Made by a program: the position numbers and the translations under genes
Part shown: positions 1 to 15,000 of the stretch, in pieces
Layout of the letters: every line of letters starts with the position of its first letter
Position numbering within the stretch: the stretch's first letter is position 1
Assembly (NCBI RefSeq): GCF_020085105.1
Contig: NC_058055.1
Coordinates: 15,501,822 to 15,565,821 of the forward strand
Reading direction: 5' to 3'
Origin: Siniperca chuatsi
Taxonomy: Eukaryota > Chordata > Actinopteri > Centrarchiformes > Sinipercidae
Length of the DNA stretch: 64,000 nt
Notes under the pieces: generated by a model
The model's database searches: none
What the model saw: only the letters and a program-made list of their open reading frames with translations
What the model was told of the DNA's origin: nothing

Positions 1-18
1 TGTTATTGATCAGCTCAC

Positions 19-3000
19 CTCTCTCAGTATTGGGCACTCCCAGACTGATTGTGGGTATGGAGGCATCAGTGACATCACTGTAATACTCTAAAAACCCAGC
101 GTCTTTCTCCCAGGTTGCTTTCACCACTGGTACTGTGAGGAGAAAGGGGAGAGGGATAAAAAGAGATGAGGTGGGGGAGAGAAAACATTTTCTCTGAAAC
201 ATGCAGACACATACAGAGCAATACAAGAAGAAGAAGAAGCCACAGACAGAAAGCAAAGTGATGTTGCATCCTCAGAGTGTCCCTTAACTCTAGATTTGGA
301 TGTACACTGAATCACTCTTTGATGGCTGTCAGAGATCATAATAAAAACTATCTCCAAGTCCCTGCTGCAAACCTGTAAACTCCAAAGGACTGTGTAATCA
401 AATAATGGAAGATGTCTACTACCTCTGAATGCGGGGAGAAAACAACTGAACAAGACACTGGCTGCTCAATCACTGCATATTGATCTGGATAATCTACATT
501 AAAACTACAAAATGTTAACTGACAATCATAATCACACATACACTACTGTGACAGCTTGCTATGTAATTTTAATAACCTGAATTTAAAGTAACAGCCAATT
601 CACAGCAAGTGACACACAGTGTTCTTTCTTCTTTTGATTTTGTTAATTGCTTTAAAATAGTCAGTCCATAACTACTGGTTCATTTTGACCCCCAAAACAG
701 ATATCAATATTTTGGATAATTACACAAACTGTTGCAATTTCAGCAGACAGTCTAGATGAGGTTGTGAATTTAAACAGGTAGTTTTCAACTGACAGGTTAA
801 CCAGGACTAAATGACCAGCAGACTGTTAAGCAAGTGGCAGTAAACAAAAAAGACAAATGTTGTGACAAATAAAAAGACTCGAGTAAAACTTTTGCAGCTA
901 AATGTCCTGTAATTTTCATTTACTTTCCATTTAGTTTGTAATAAAGATAAACTGAAAGAGTTTATTTCAGAGCTGGTAAAGACGTCTTCAAATTTCTTTT
1001 GTATGTCATATAGTAGGTGTGCTATGTTGCATTGCTTAATAACTCAAAAAATGTCTCTTCGCTGTACCTTTACAATGGACAAAACATTGTAATATTGTAG
1101 TTAATAACACAGTTAAATTCATTACCATAATGCAGTAGACGACAATAATGTAACAGAATTTCAGTGGTGAAAAATAATTACACATTTACTGTCCCTCTTA
1201 CTTAGAGGTACTTGTACTTCACATGATTATTTCCTTTTTATGCTACTTTATATTTCTACTCCACTACATTTATTTGACAGATATAGTTGCTGGTTACTTT
1301 TCAGATTAAGATTTTACATGTTAAAAGATGAAACCAGAGCTTCCCAATGTTTTTGGCTCCTTGCAAAAACAAACATGTCTAGCTGGTACCATTGTCACAT
1401 TTCAGATGTCTGAGTTGTTATAAGTTCAGCCAAAGAGGGATTTCCATCAGATGGTTTCATTTAAATAATCAAAAGGCTCAAAGAGGTAAAATTATCAAAT
1501 ATTTAACAAAAAAGCAAAGATTTGTTGGGGTCCTCCTAAGGGACCCAGATTTATCTTGTTACTCTTAGGAAGGGGCCCGACGTCTAGGTTGGGAACATTG
1601 GACTAATATACATGAGTGTATATGTATATACATATATGTGTATATATATTGTTAGAACTAGCTCCACCTCGACCAGCTAGCAACAGTAAATTGCTGCTTA
1701 TGCATTGATGCAACAGTATTAACAATCTAATATAATAATTTATCAGTTACAGGTACCAGTTTTGAGTAGGATTATGAATGCAGGACTTTTACTTGTAGGC
1801 TAATTAAGTATTTTTACATTAATGCATTCTGCCCTACAAAGGCAAAACGCAATAAATACATATTTGTCATAAGTGAGTTATAACCTGTATCAGACTTTCG
1901 GACATTTGTTTTATATATAAAAAATATTATGTCATAGAAATGTGTAAGACAGCTAACTAAACAGCTAAAGTTACAGCTAGCTTGTGAGACAGCCACGGCT
2001 AGCCTTAGATAAAATTAAAGCTAAGTTCCCCCTAGTTGTTATCTGTAAATAAAAATATCCATTTTGATGAACTGACATTTTGGTCATTCAGTTTGTTATT
2101 CCACATAATTAAATAAGGCAGCAGCTAAATCACAGCTAAACTCCTGCTAATGGTAGCTAGCTTAGCAGATCCTAGTAGCTGCCATCTCGATTTTTAACTC
2201 TAGTGAAAATCATGTGATTTGGTGGTTAAGATATCTTTAAATCACATACTTAAATGTATTAAATTGTAAATTAATGTATCAAACTATACTGTTCTTGGAC
2301 ATTTAGAAACACAAACACAGAAACATGTTATTCCTATGAGCTATGGACTGTAAATAATCAAACTGAAGTTCATTTTCTTAAACAAACTAGTTAAAATGGA
2401 TCAGAAAGCTTTGTTGATGGATACTGCAGTTTCTCTGAACAGTGAAGATTATCCAAAGTCAGAGTGCAGTATCTCCATTTTTTAGCTATTATGTTGGTTA
2501 CATGGAAATTATTTTTTGGGTAAAATAATCAGCCCAAAAAAGAATTAAATTAAAGCACTGCAACTTTTCTGTCTGTTTTACAGTTTGCCGCCCAGTCTGA
2601 AAACTTTAAACCCTTTTTAGTTTTTTGTGCACTCTGCCTTTGTAGGGCAGTATTAGTACTTTTACTTGAATAAAAGATCTGAATACTTCTTCCACCACTA
2701 CAGAATATAATATTTTTTAATGAATGAAACCGTGTTTGTCCTTCAAAAGCTGGTCAGGAATAACACACACGCACCTCGCTCCGAATGAAATTTTTGGCAA
2801 GTTTTCACAGCAACAAATACGTCTTTCTTCGACACTGGATCTCCCTAGAAAGAGGATGAAGAAAAACGATGTCCCTCTTAATTTAAAAAAATGATGCATT
2901 GTAGCTATAAAATGGTAAAAAATGCACAGGTGAACACAAATGCAGCATGAGGTACAACAAATATGGAATGTAATGGACTTAAAATTGAGTCAGGATGGCA

Positions 3001-6000
3001 AAATGAGACACACAAGGTCCTAACAGTATTATCATGTGGAATAAAAGAAATCAAATCACAGCCTTGTGTTAGTGCTCCACTTAAATTTTCTGGCCAGACA
3101 TGTCAATACTTATATCTTCTGTGCACTGAATTCCCATGTTGGTGTTGCTTCTTATTCCAGAAAATTACCAACAGTAATTGGGATGTCATTACATATTTAC
3201 AGCTGTCATTTAATCTGCTAACATCGCAGAATATTCAGTATAAACACCAGACACTTCCTCATGATGGATTCCTGTAAGCTCATGATAAGTGCTACATTAT
3301 TCATTTATTCTTTGTGTCAGGTGGTCTTCAAATTATAGTTAAAATGGAAGATATATTATGCAAAAATAATGCGGCAATGTGTATTTTCATATTCTTGTTT
3401 ATATTTATACTTTTTAGGGGAAATTAAAGGATCACAGCAGCAAAAGGAAGGAAAAAACAGATGCAAAGTATGGGAAATAAATATAGAATATACATTATGA
3501 GAATATAGATGTACTATATACTTAGACTATACATAAATACACCAACTATATATCGTATATATATTCATTCATGTCAGAAATAAATGGAGATGCGCTCGGT
3601 AGAAGATCCTGGGATCAATCCTCTGCATCAATAAGAGACTCCACCAGCACATGAGTTTCTTCAGTGGTTAAACTTTTTCCACCTTGTGTTGTTCCAACTC
3701 AAGAAACAAATGCTGCAGTGATCCTTCATCCCACTCGTTGAGCTGTCTACTTGGTTTCTGTTTAGCCTTCAGACTGACTCAGCCCACACATCCTTGCAGT
3801 CACACGGGACTTACTGTGTGCTCACTGTTGGACATTTAACTAAGCTAGACAGCTGAGTTATAAATGTGATTAAAGGTGATGGATTATAAAAGCAACCATG
3901 AGAGATGTCCTCGATTTCCTCCTTTTGATAATTACCTCCACTAAGACCTAGTCATGCCCACATGACAGGCACACTCTAAGAACCAAATAAGAGTTGTACA
4001 TACACAGTTGGGCAGATAGGTTGTAAACGTCGTAGCACAATTGTCTCCTGTCTCTGTACAAAACTCTGGAACTGCTGTCAGCTTTGGACCATATCCTTCC
4101 TCCCAAATATACAACGCAATCTAGAAAAACAGAGACAGACATGAAGACGAATGTTGGCCTTATGGCGTATCAGTTGAAACAGTGATTTTCAGTGATGGGT
4201 GATAGGTACAACAGCTCACTCTAGATCCTCAAACAGTAAATATCCTGGCAGCTCTGGACCTCTTAGTAACTCTGTCTCTCTCTCTCGCACACACACACAC
4301 ACACACACACACTTTGATACACTTACTTGCATGGCAAAAGATTTATTCTGTATTGGTATAACCCACAAGTCATTAGAGAATTTCAAAAGGGATACACAGC
4401 TCAAAGTTTAAAACTCACACTATGCATTTCAATTACATCAGTTCCTTGCACTTTAAGGAGGAGTAACATTATGAATTCCTGTCTTTGCTTGTGCATATTC
4501 AATCTTCCTACACACACAAATACACACATACTTAGATCTATTCAGAAGTAGAGTGTTTGCATTAATAATATAATCACAGATGTATCAAAAGCTGCAGGCA
4601 CAGAAAGCTACAGGGGTCTTTTCAGCAAAAGGCTAGTCAGTCGCTGGGGGAATACTGTCTATCATCATTATGTCTAAGCATTTCAAGATGACGCTTTTCA
4701 CAGCAGTTGTTGAGGTGCAAAGTAGAATTGAACCAGAACTGAGTCTTAACAATAACTTATTATAGTGAGAGGCAGGAGATGACGCGCAGATTCAAGAAAC
4801 TCCTGGGAATTGTTAAGGAAAAAGTACCTCATGTTTCAAGTCGATGGTAAAATCTGACTTCAGATGCTCGTGTTGGATCCGCTCAGCGAGTCTGAAACGC
4901 ATGAAAGTGAAAGATGTTGAAAGAAGAGAAACATTGTATACATTGTAAATTAGAAGTCCTGTGTTGTTGGTTTGGTTCAGCATTCCCTTTGATCCTATCG
5001 TTGACATATTCATGCTCTCACATCTGCGCACACACACCTCTGGAGCAGCGGCGTGCTGAGTGCCCAGCCTGCTGCAGGGTCAGGGTAACTGAAGGAACTG
5101 GGGTCTTCAGAGAAGGCGTAGTGGTGGATGATGGAGGCCTCGTTGTCATGGAGGCACTTACCCAAAAACCATTCCTGTGAGTTGTAAAAAGGGGCACGGG
5201 AGCAGGATGGTACGAAAAGAACATCGCTCAGTTATTTTCTTGCCATTGCTTGTTTATATGTGCATCAGTGCAGTAGACTAGATCCCCATCAAGACATTCA
5301 CATAGCACAAAGGGCTGAAGACTGTATAATATACATACAGTCAGTATTGCTAGGTGGTGGGGGGTGCATCTCACCTCTTGGACTGGATATCTGTGGAGGA
5401 CCTGCAGCAGAGCAGGCAGTGTGACACTGGTTTCCTCCTCTATGAAGAAAAACCAGGATGCTGATTGACCATAAGTGGCAGAGAGACTGGAAAGATCCAC
5501 AAGAAGCTATTAACTTTATGTATTTATTTCCCCCATAGCAAAAATTTAAGCTAAATTAAATCTTATTGAATCAGATTTAATGAATTTGTTTATCATCTCC
5601 ATATGGGTGTTTAACACTCACCGAGGAAGCGCAGGGAGGATACTCCAATCCCCTTCGTACTCTGACAGCTCATGGAGAAGAAGAACGACTGGAACTCCCT
5701 GCATGAAACAAAACAATTGAATTTTACAAAATGTAAAATGTGTGTGTGTGTGTGTGCACGTGTGTGTGTGCGTGCGTGTGCACCTGACTGATGGAAGATG
5801 AAAGTAAAACTAAACAACCCTGAGGTCAAACTTGCACTTTGTGCACCAACGAAAACGGTTCATTCCTACATCTAAAATCTTTGTCTGTTTCTGCAGTCAT
5901 AGAGGTAAAGGTGTTAAATTCAACTTTCTGGTTTGTTAAACACACTTCATAAGAGGTCTAGTAGAAACAGGTTTCTCACCGCAAGGACAAAACGGAGCAA

Positions 6001-9000
6001 GCCGATTAATTCACAGCTCTCAGTGCAAACAGATAAGAGGTGTTTGTCAATGTGTAATTGATGTCATCTGTAAAGTATTTGTTACTTTAAATAATAAAAA
6101 TTAAACACGTTCCTTTATTCTAGCATATTGCATTTCAATGTCGTTTAATTACATTAATTTAGTGTGACAATATATATTCCCCCATATAATATATACGACA
6201 TACTTCCACAAGTATTTAGGGATTGAACCAGGTTTTTGTGGAATATGCCTGTATTCAATTAATTTTAGGTAAATAAATGTAGCCGAAAATACTTTAGGAC
6301 TATCAAAAAACAAGCATTGCATGAATTTAAGTGTAAAATCACACTGAAAACATCTATTTGAAACTGTTTTACTTTACTATTTTTCAAGAAGATCTAACAT
6401 CCATTAAAAATTGAAGAATTGTCTCCTTTTAGTAACACAATTTACCCCAAGACAATCAAAGACAACAAAGGTCCTGATGGATAATGAGTAAATGACTTCT
6501 TTTTCACCACTAGAGGGCACTGTACAAAGGTGATCGTCTCCCTGGGGGCTTGATGGAACAGCTGAAAGTGAAGAGACAAAGACTATATACTTGTGACAGC
6601 TTGGAGGAAATGATACATGCTGCACTGACGCTGACAGATGATCTGCTGAACGCACGTAGACATGCTGGTGGGTGGCCACGCCTTGATCAGCAGCATGTTG
6701 AGTAACAACATCTGCACATCCTGCTGTGTGTATTTGTTTGGAGTTTTATACGGTTTGGATTATAGTTTTGACAATGACTGGCTCAAAATGAGGGTAAAAC
6801 AAGGGTAAAGAGTTGATTCTCCTCACTAAGAGACGCATGGCACTGACATAGACACAGTTGTAAGGATTAATGAAAGCATAGCCAAAAATAGGTTTGAAAT
6901 GATAGTCAGTGTCTGCTTCTTTCCAGAGATGAAGTCCCTCATTCTGTTTCATCCATGTTTAACTCCAATACCAAAGAGTGGCCAAAAGCACAGTTGATGG
7001 TCTTTGATTTATGACAATGAGGAAGCTATTCCAGGCTGCAGAGCTCTAAATGAGGCTTTTTAAGTTGCAGCATTGTGTCAATATAATAGGTCATTACTGG
7101 ATACGTTAATCCTTAAGCACGTGGGACTGGGTAATGCAGAACACACATCATTTACACATCATTTAGCTGAGTGTGAGAGGGAGAGGTGCTGCTGCCACAA
7201 AGCATTACATATAACCAACATAAAAGGTCCCACTCTGGTACAATCTAAGGTACAAGGCACATATAGGATGTAGTTTGTGGTGCTGTTGAACTGTATTGCA
7301 TTATACAGAGAGGCCGTGTAGTCCCTCATTCATCCAGGAGTGTTCCATTGTAGAAAAGGTTTCAGTCGTAGTCATCTGGACAATGTTTTCAAATTCAAGA
7401 CGTTTCGGCTCCCAAGCGGAAGTCATTCTCAATTGTGAAAATGGTTCGAGAACTCAGAAATTTAAGCTACTCTGTGTTGCTTAAGCCCTACCCTCAGGGA
7501 GGAATCTTCCTGAGTGCTGTTTACCCTGCCTAGTTTCACCTGAAACTGAGCTAAATGCTAACATCAGCATGCTAACATCCTCACAGTGACGATGTTAACA
7601 TGCTGATGTTTAGCAGGTAAAATGTTCACCATCTTAGTTTAGCGTGTTAGCATGCTAACATTTGCTGATTAGCACGAAACACTGATCTAATGACAAAATA
7701 TATTAAGTTTGCAGGTAAGTGTTGGACAAATTGAAATGTTGTCTTGCTGATTACTCTAGATGAAAAGTCGGGTATCACCAAAGTGATTACAATTCAACCT
7801 GAGGGGTACATAAGTGTCTGTAACCAGTGTCATGGCAATCTATCCAATAGTTGTTGAGACATTTCACTGAAAAACAATTATGTCAACCTTATTATGGAGC
7901 TAGAGGAAAAGTCAGGGGATCACCAAAATCAGTAGGCGTTATCCATGAGACCATGAATGTCTATACAAAATGTATTGGCAATCCATAATTGTATTGATAG
8001 TTGTTGAGATATTTTGGTCAGGACCAAAGCGCTGGACTGACCAACAGACTGACATTACCATCCATAGAGCCAGGAGAATGTTTTTAATGTTACTTATTGC
8101 ATATGTCCATGTAAACACCATGAGAATAATTCATAAAATCATGTGTCTGATAAAACATTGTATTATTTTAGATTCAGGCATGACAAACACAAAGCTTTGG
8201 TAGTGTACTTACAATTACAGCAAATGGACACATAATATTCACAAAAAGTGTGGTGGCTTTATTTCCACACAGACATCCACACAGTGCAAACAAATCTCTT
8301 CTCAGATCCGCCTCAGATTCTGAGGGTGTAAGAGTTGTAAGTGTTGTGGCGAGACCTGGGCGTAAAGAGCTGAGAGAGCCGGGGCCAAATGAGCTGACTC
8401 TGTAATGAGATTGGATGATGATGCTGAAAAGACGCAGCAGTGGCACTGACATCTTGGATTGAAAGCCTGTACTCATGGCGTGTACTTACTTTTATGTGAC
8501 AAAAACCTTTTAGTGTCACCAAATACACAAGAAAACAGGCAACAAGTTGTCAGCATGTCAGATATGAGTGTTTGCCACCTTTAATGTCTGCCTTCAGTCA
8601 AAATAAACACCTGGTTACACTTCAGTCAGAAAACGCATGACGCACAACCTGCCCTCAAAACAGCTTGCTACAATCAAGGTCCATCTCGCTGTGATAAACC
8701 TACCTCACTTAGACGACAAACACACACATCACAGCCTGACCGCACAAGCACACATGCAGAGATGATTGTACACACACACACACACACATCCAAATGTGCT
8801 ACTTATGAAACTTGCCAAAAATCTTTTCAGCACTTTCAGAAGCTACAGTACCTATTATTTATATTTATTTTATTATTTGACACAACCTCTCTATTCACAT
8901 AAAAAAAATATTACTTCGTTCAGTTGAGAGACAGCTGTTTGTGTAAATTGCTTTTTATGAACGAGCTTCGTCATAAAAAGTTTCGTCAATATGCATGCCA

Positions 9001-12000
9001 CTAGTTACATCAATCATGTTTCTCTTGAATATTGTGGATGTACATTAATGCTTTATCTTTCATTGATGTTCTGTCCCAGCATCTTCCTATGGGAATACTG
9101 AGAGTAAATCAATATACATATAACATTTTACCAGGAAAACTTTCAGAGGAGTTGGCATCCCTGAGAAGTGTCTGCAGACTTCCTCTCAGGCTTCATAGGG
9201 CCCCAAAACCTTCACCAATCGGAGAGTATAGCACGTGTATGTAGCCTAAGAGGCGAGATCCAGGGCTAAAAAGTCCACAAAGTGAACGTTCTTTCTCATA
9301 AAACTGCTTACTGTGAGCACACACTAATAATGAAAATGGTCTGTATAAAACTTCTAAGAAATGGTCCCAAACTTTGACTTACAGTCAAAAAAATTCTTGT
9401 TTAAAATGAGGACTTAGTAGCTTTGTATGAAGAAGCTGAAAGTAACGTTTAGCAAAGGTCAAAGGTGTCGTGTCATGGCTGTATCACAGTTTCATGCACA
9501 CCTTGTCGTGATTAAGACTACCCATCATTCACTGTATCCAAGATTATATTTATGTATATTGTAGCATGCAAGAGGAAAGCTCATATAAGATATTTGCACT
9601 AAAGTTATGTTGACGATATCAGTATACTATTTGGGATAAGACGGCGATAGTAACCATTTGAAGTGAGAACCTTCTGTGGAGGGCCTATAAAATGTCTGTA
9701 TGCTAAAACACAGGGGTCAACGTAGAAAGTAAACATTTACACATTAAAAAGTTTACATATTTTGAATCTGTTTAATTTGTCATTTCTGTGTTTTGTTATA
9801 CAAACTCACCAGAATTCTTGCACTGAGGTACAAAATATGGAGAGTGTGTAGCCGCTGCCTCTGCTGGTCACTCCTAACTGGAAGTTGAGACCAAGTTTTA
9901 GCAGTTAGGGACATTTATGAATGCCAAATAATTAAACTCTGAGTGGCTTTATACAAACCAGCCCTGGACAGTAAGATGACTCTGTTTATAGAGATCTTTG
10001 TGAGTAAATCAAAGTGAAACTGTAACTGTAGGGGTCAAAAATAGGATTTGGAAAAGTGGAAGGGATGCATATGTCCTCTTTTTCCATCCTTGCTTCTATT
10101 CTGTTATATTGAAACCTCTGTTGCTTCTCTGACATATAATTGCTCTTCACAGCTGCCACACATAAACAGTCATTTAACAAGCTATGACTGGCAAAGTGGA
10201 GTTTGTTGATGGGCAACTCACTTATTTTATATTTTATGCCCACAGAGTTAAATTGATGTTTCTCAAGATTCTCACTAACTGCATTTTCTTTCTGTCTCTC
10301 AGGGAGAAATTGGTGGGTAAACACCTCAAACCACCAACACATTGGTTTGAAACAAAACAATCATACGTCAAATTCAATCGCTGCTCCCACTCTGTCGCTG
10401 GCGTATGTGATTAAAGTTTTTCCAGCTGATACATCTCATTTGTTGTTCACAGGCTGCAGTGTGATTGCAGAGATCTCCTCAGAGAGAGATTGAGAGAATA
10501 CGGTAGGCGCAATTCAGACCACAAATCCAAAGTACCATTGGACAAAACATCATCATTATAAAATCATTATGACTATAAAAACAGCTACATACTTCCTGCC
10601 TTGACCACAGCCTGATGAAACGAATCATATCTGAAACTTGAAATTTTCAGTAGTCAAGAGAAATATAGATTTTAAATAACTTCTGTCCTTGACAACAGTC
10701 TGAGACCTTTTATAATAATATAATATATATTATTATACTTAATAATAATATATTACTGTAGAAATCATTCCACGGAGCCCCTGCTGACTGCCTTCTGCCA
10801 TTTTTTTCTATCAGGTTTGGTGGATTGAAAATGAGGTTGGAGGAAAAATCACAGTCTCTTTATTTCACAGTATCCCTTCTCATCAAAGGAAAATCAACAG
10901 TTGTATGTCTCTGCTGCAGGCTGTCATGCCCGTATTCTTGTCATCTCATCTCACTGAGGTCTATAACAAATATAACAAATTAGTTTTCACAGCTACCCTG
11001 CAGGCACATATTAGTAGTTATTACTGTGTGACGGCGGAGAGCTTGGTTCCCCCCAGCCCAGGTAGGGGAGCTCTATGGCAAGGAGGACACCTATTGGTAC
11101 CAGTGCAATACCACAGCAAAAAGTCAAACCCCAAAAGTCACTGACATTAAAAATGAAGTGGTTTGTGGCATCGTTGTTCTGTTATTGCCGGCACGCCACC
11201 TTGAGGGAATATAGTAGGCATATACACAACATTTTACAATGACATTTTTTGCTCCCAGTCATAAACAGAACTGCTGCCTTTAAACCTGCCTCAAGCACTA
11301 ACATTACTAAATCATGGAAATTAGCCTTAGGCTATAATCTGGCATATTTACATTTGTGTAAATGTTCATTAATATGCATTGTTCCCCCCTTTCTTTAAAT
11401 AAATAAATAAATAAATGTACAAAATAAAATATCATTATAATTAACCAATATATTGTGAAATAATTTAATAGATTATTAAAACTCAACTCATTATTTTAAA
11501 AGGTTGTATTCTTATTTTTATAGTAAGTAAGTAGGAGTTAATTTTCTCAATCTTGATTACAGACAGGGCACCTACCTAACATTCATGTGTGGCCAAGATC
11601 TAAACCCTGCATATTGTCCCTATGAGGCAACACTGTTTACTGCTAAGCCATCGACTGCCTACCAGATGTTACCTGTCCCAGTTCAGCTGCCTGCTGCAGA
11701 ATCTTCACCTTACTCTGACCACCTCGATGGGCGTGGTAGGAGTTCCTCTGGCTCTGGATCACTAACACCACCTCCTCCAATCCTGAGAAAAACATGCACA
11801 GAAAAAGGTAGAGGGACAAATTAGGAAAAGCAAAGAGACATGATCATGCAGAGAAACAGGGAGGAGTAAGAGAGACACACAGGAATCCAGGAATCCAATC
11901 ATGAATTATTTTCTTGTACTTGCAATAATGTAAGTACATCTCCATGCATCTCAACTGTTTAATTGAGTCTAGCAAATCACTATAATATTAAGATAATAAG

Positions 12001-15000
12001 TCTCCACTTCTTTTAAATCTGACTTGTTTAAAGGAATAGTTTGACAATTTGGGAAATTCACTTATTTGTTTTCTTGCCGGGTCGTGCTTGGGCATTCATT
12101 TCATTTTACAACCATGTGTTGTAAAACGATAAATAAATTACCTTGTACCTTGAAAGCCTCCACTCAGAACTAATAATTGTAATGAACAATCTGAAAGATT
12201 TTGATGTCTGGGTTTAGCTTTTTCCCTTTGTTTACAGTCTTTATGCTAAGCTAAGCTAACTTGCTGCTGGCTGTAGCCAGGGTTTAGCTTTTCATTCACT
12301 CTACATGTGTGCATTAATAGCATTTCAGGCTGCAAACTCAGAGTACAAAGTGGTGGCATGGATCAAAACAAACCTCATACATATGCACCAAATAACTGTT
12401 TTGGTTTCCAAAATTCTGTGTCACTGTGGACAAAATATCAGACCATCTGCAGTGAAATCCCTCACTCACCAACAGAGCTGTGTGCGGTGTGCTCCTGGAG
12501 CTCTGCTGCCTGCAGGGAGTCAGAGGGATTCTTGTTAAGTCTGATACACACTGCTGAGCCATATGATGAAGCATAATCGCAGCAAGAATTTGGGGTCAGC
12601 ACTTACATGAGCACGACCTGTATTGTCTCCAGCAGAGGGACCTTGAAAAGAAGCAACAGTGTTATCATAATGTCATTAAAATGCATGAACATGAGCAAAT
12701 TAATCTTTTAGTCGATTTGACCAGATCAGCTGATCAATGAAAAATATTTTGGGGTTTTGGACTGTTTGTCAGATAAAACAAGCTAATTGAACATGTCACC
12801 TTGAGCTCCAGGAAACTGTGATGACACTATTACTATACTATTACTTTTTAAATCAAAAACTAATAGACACATCAATGAATAATGGACATAGCTAGTTGAA
12901 GTCCGTTAATAAGCAAATATTTCTATGCGAATATACTCGTCTTCACTTTAAATATAGTACTCTCATGGTTTGAGGGTTTATGTATGTTATTTCCTGTTTT
13001 ATTTTGTATAAATATTCTCCTTCCCTCATGTGTGTTGTAGTTCTGCTCCCAGTCTTTGTTTGCCTTTCCCCTCAGTTTTGATTGTGTCTCATTGTCTCCC
13101 CTCACCTGAGTGTCTATAAGACTGTGTGCGTTCTTTATTCTGTGTCAGTTTGTCTGTCTTTTGTCAAGCGTCCCGGCCTTGGTTACTTGTGTGTTCTACT
13201 GGATTATCTTCTGTTTCTCTCGGACCTTTCATGGATTTTGGACTTTGCCTGCTACCTGTCGGAATTGTTTGCCTTTGTTGGACTGCCTTTCCTGGTTTGC
13301 TCTCTGCCTGCCTGACAATCCATGTAAGCCCTTGCATTTTTTCATTAAAACACTGAACTGAACCTCTGCCTCCGGCTTGACAAACCATAACAAGTACAAA
13401 CTGTATATCAACACAGGACAGAAACCACTTTGCCAACTTTTAACATCTTGACACATCTGTCACAGTATGACATGTAATAAGACTCTGAGACTTTGAATCC
13501 AGTAAAACTCAAAACAGACTTTGAAACCAGGGCAGCTGTAGTTTCTACTGCTCAATGTGTAGGATTTGTGGTGGTAAACATATCCTACATATATGAGTCA
13601 ACAAGTTTAATGTGTATATAAGCATGTCAGTCTATGCCAAGGGTAGAGATACAGTGGTGTTAAAAAGTGTTTGCCCCCTTCCTGATTTCTTATTTTTTTG
13701 CATGTTTGTCACACTTAAATGTTTCAGATCATCAAACAAATGTAAATATTAGTCAAAGATAACACAAGTAAACACAAAATGCAGTGTTTAAATGAAGGTT
13801 GTTATTATTAAGGGAAAACAAAATCCAAACCTTCATGGCCCTGTGTGAAATACAGGGCCATGTAGGTGATTTTATGTCTTTTCAATCTATATAGAAGGTT
13901 CTGTATGTGTTATTATTATTATATATTATATTACATTATTATAGTTTGCCTCAACTTCACTTTTTCACTTGATACCAGCCCCTTCATCACTACGGGGAAA
14001 AACAAACCAACAGGTGCCTGCTATGAATAGGTAGAGCTGCCATTCTTGGAAGAAAACAAATCATATTGCAAAATTAAACTCCATTACGTCTGTCACTAAC
14101 TGCTGTGGTAAATAACCGACTGGGCCCAATTTGTATTGGATATTTCAAGCAACTTTTTTTCTGCTATTATGAAAGGTGAACAGGGTCTAGGGCATTAACA
14201 TGAATATAACTATGATAACTAATAATATGATAAGCATTTTGTAAAACATCTTTTTATAAGTCCAGGTCTAAAAAAGTTTATTTTCCAGTGTCTATTTTAA
14301 AGGCATTGCACACCCATGTTACACCCCAACAGGTGTTTTCACTTATTTATGTTAGAGCCCCCAGACTGTGGCACAGTCTGCCTATTGAAATCAGACAGGC
14401 TACATCATTAACATCTTTTAAATCCTTTCTGAAAACCTTATTTTATGGGAAGGCACTTATGAATTCTTAAATATAAGTTTTTTAGCTGTGTTGTTTTTAT
14501 CTGTGTTGACCTCTTCTCAGAGCTATGTGGGCCTGTATAAACTATTAGTTTTGTTGCCCCTGATAGGTTAAGTCAGGACAACTTACACCTTAATCATTCA
14601 CCAGTACATAGAGTTTGGTGACCTCATGCAGTTCCCAGTGTATCTCCGCCCTCTTTAAACCTGAGCAGAGGTCAAATTGGCCTGAGTAACTGGGTGTGCA
14701 GGGCTTTTCATTTATTAATGATAATTCAGTTTCAGAACACTTGAGCTATATTTTTTTAAAAGCAAATACTGGCTGATTACAATGGCACACAAATATCTTG
14801 TTGCAATTGGCCGGCAACTTTCATCTGCAAAACTAAAGCTACTGTTTAAGAAAAGGTGACGTGAAGTTCTATTTCACTAGATAATCATCTTCATTCTTCC
14901 CATGAAGACTTCTGTGTAATCTGTGCATACTTTTCCAGGAGGTATACTTGCAGATGGAAAATAGCTTTGATATCAGATTGATTGATTAACTTATACTTTA

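Noticed and set aside
8174..8528. Minus-strand frames of 100 and 71 codons in a b3glct intron
   Set aside because: I looked for a missing b3glct exon, but the splice phases are already complete without it and no family similarity is seen.
10184..10414. Overlapping plus and minus frames near 10 kb
   Set aside because: No splice context, no family feature, and inside a b3glct intron.
12305..12576. Overlapping frames on both strands
   Set aside because: The only supported coding piece is the 40-nt minus-strand b3glct exon 12470-12509; the longer frames are chance.
13082..13456. Five overlapping frames with cysteine- and leucine-rich translations
   Set aside because: They fall in the candidate solo LTR, and the hydrophobic look comes from its pyrimidine-rich sequence.
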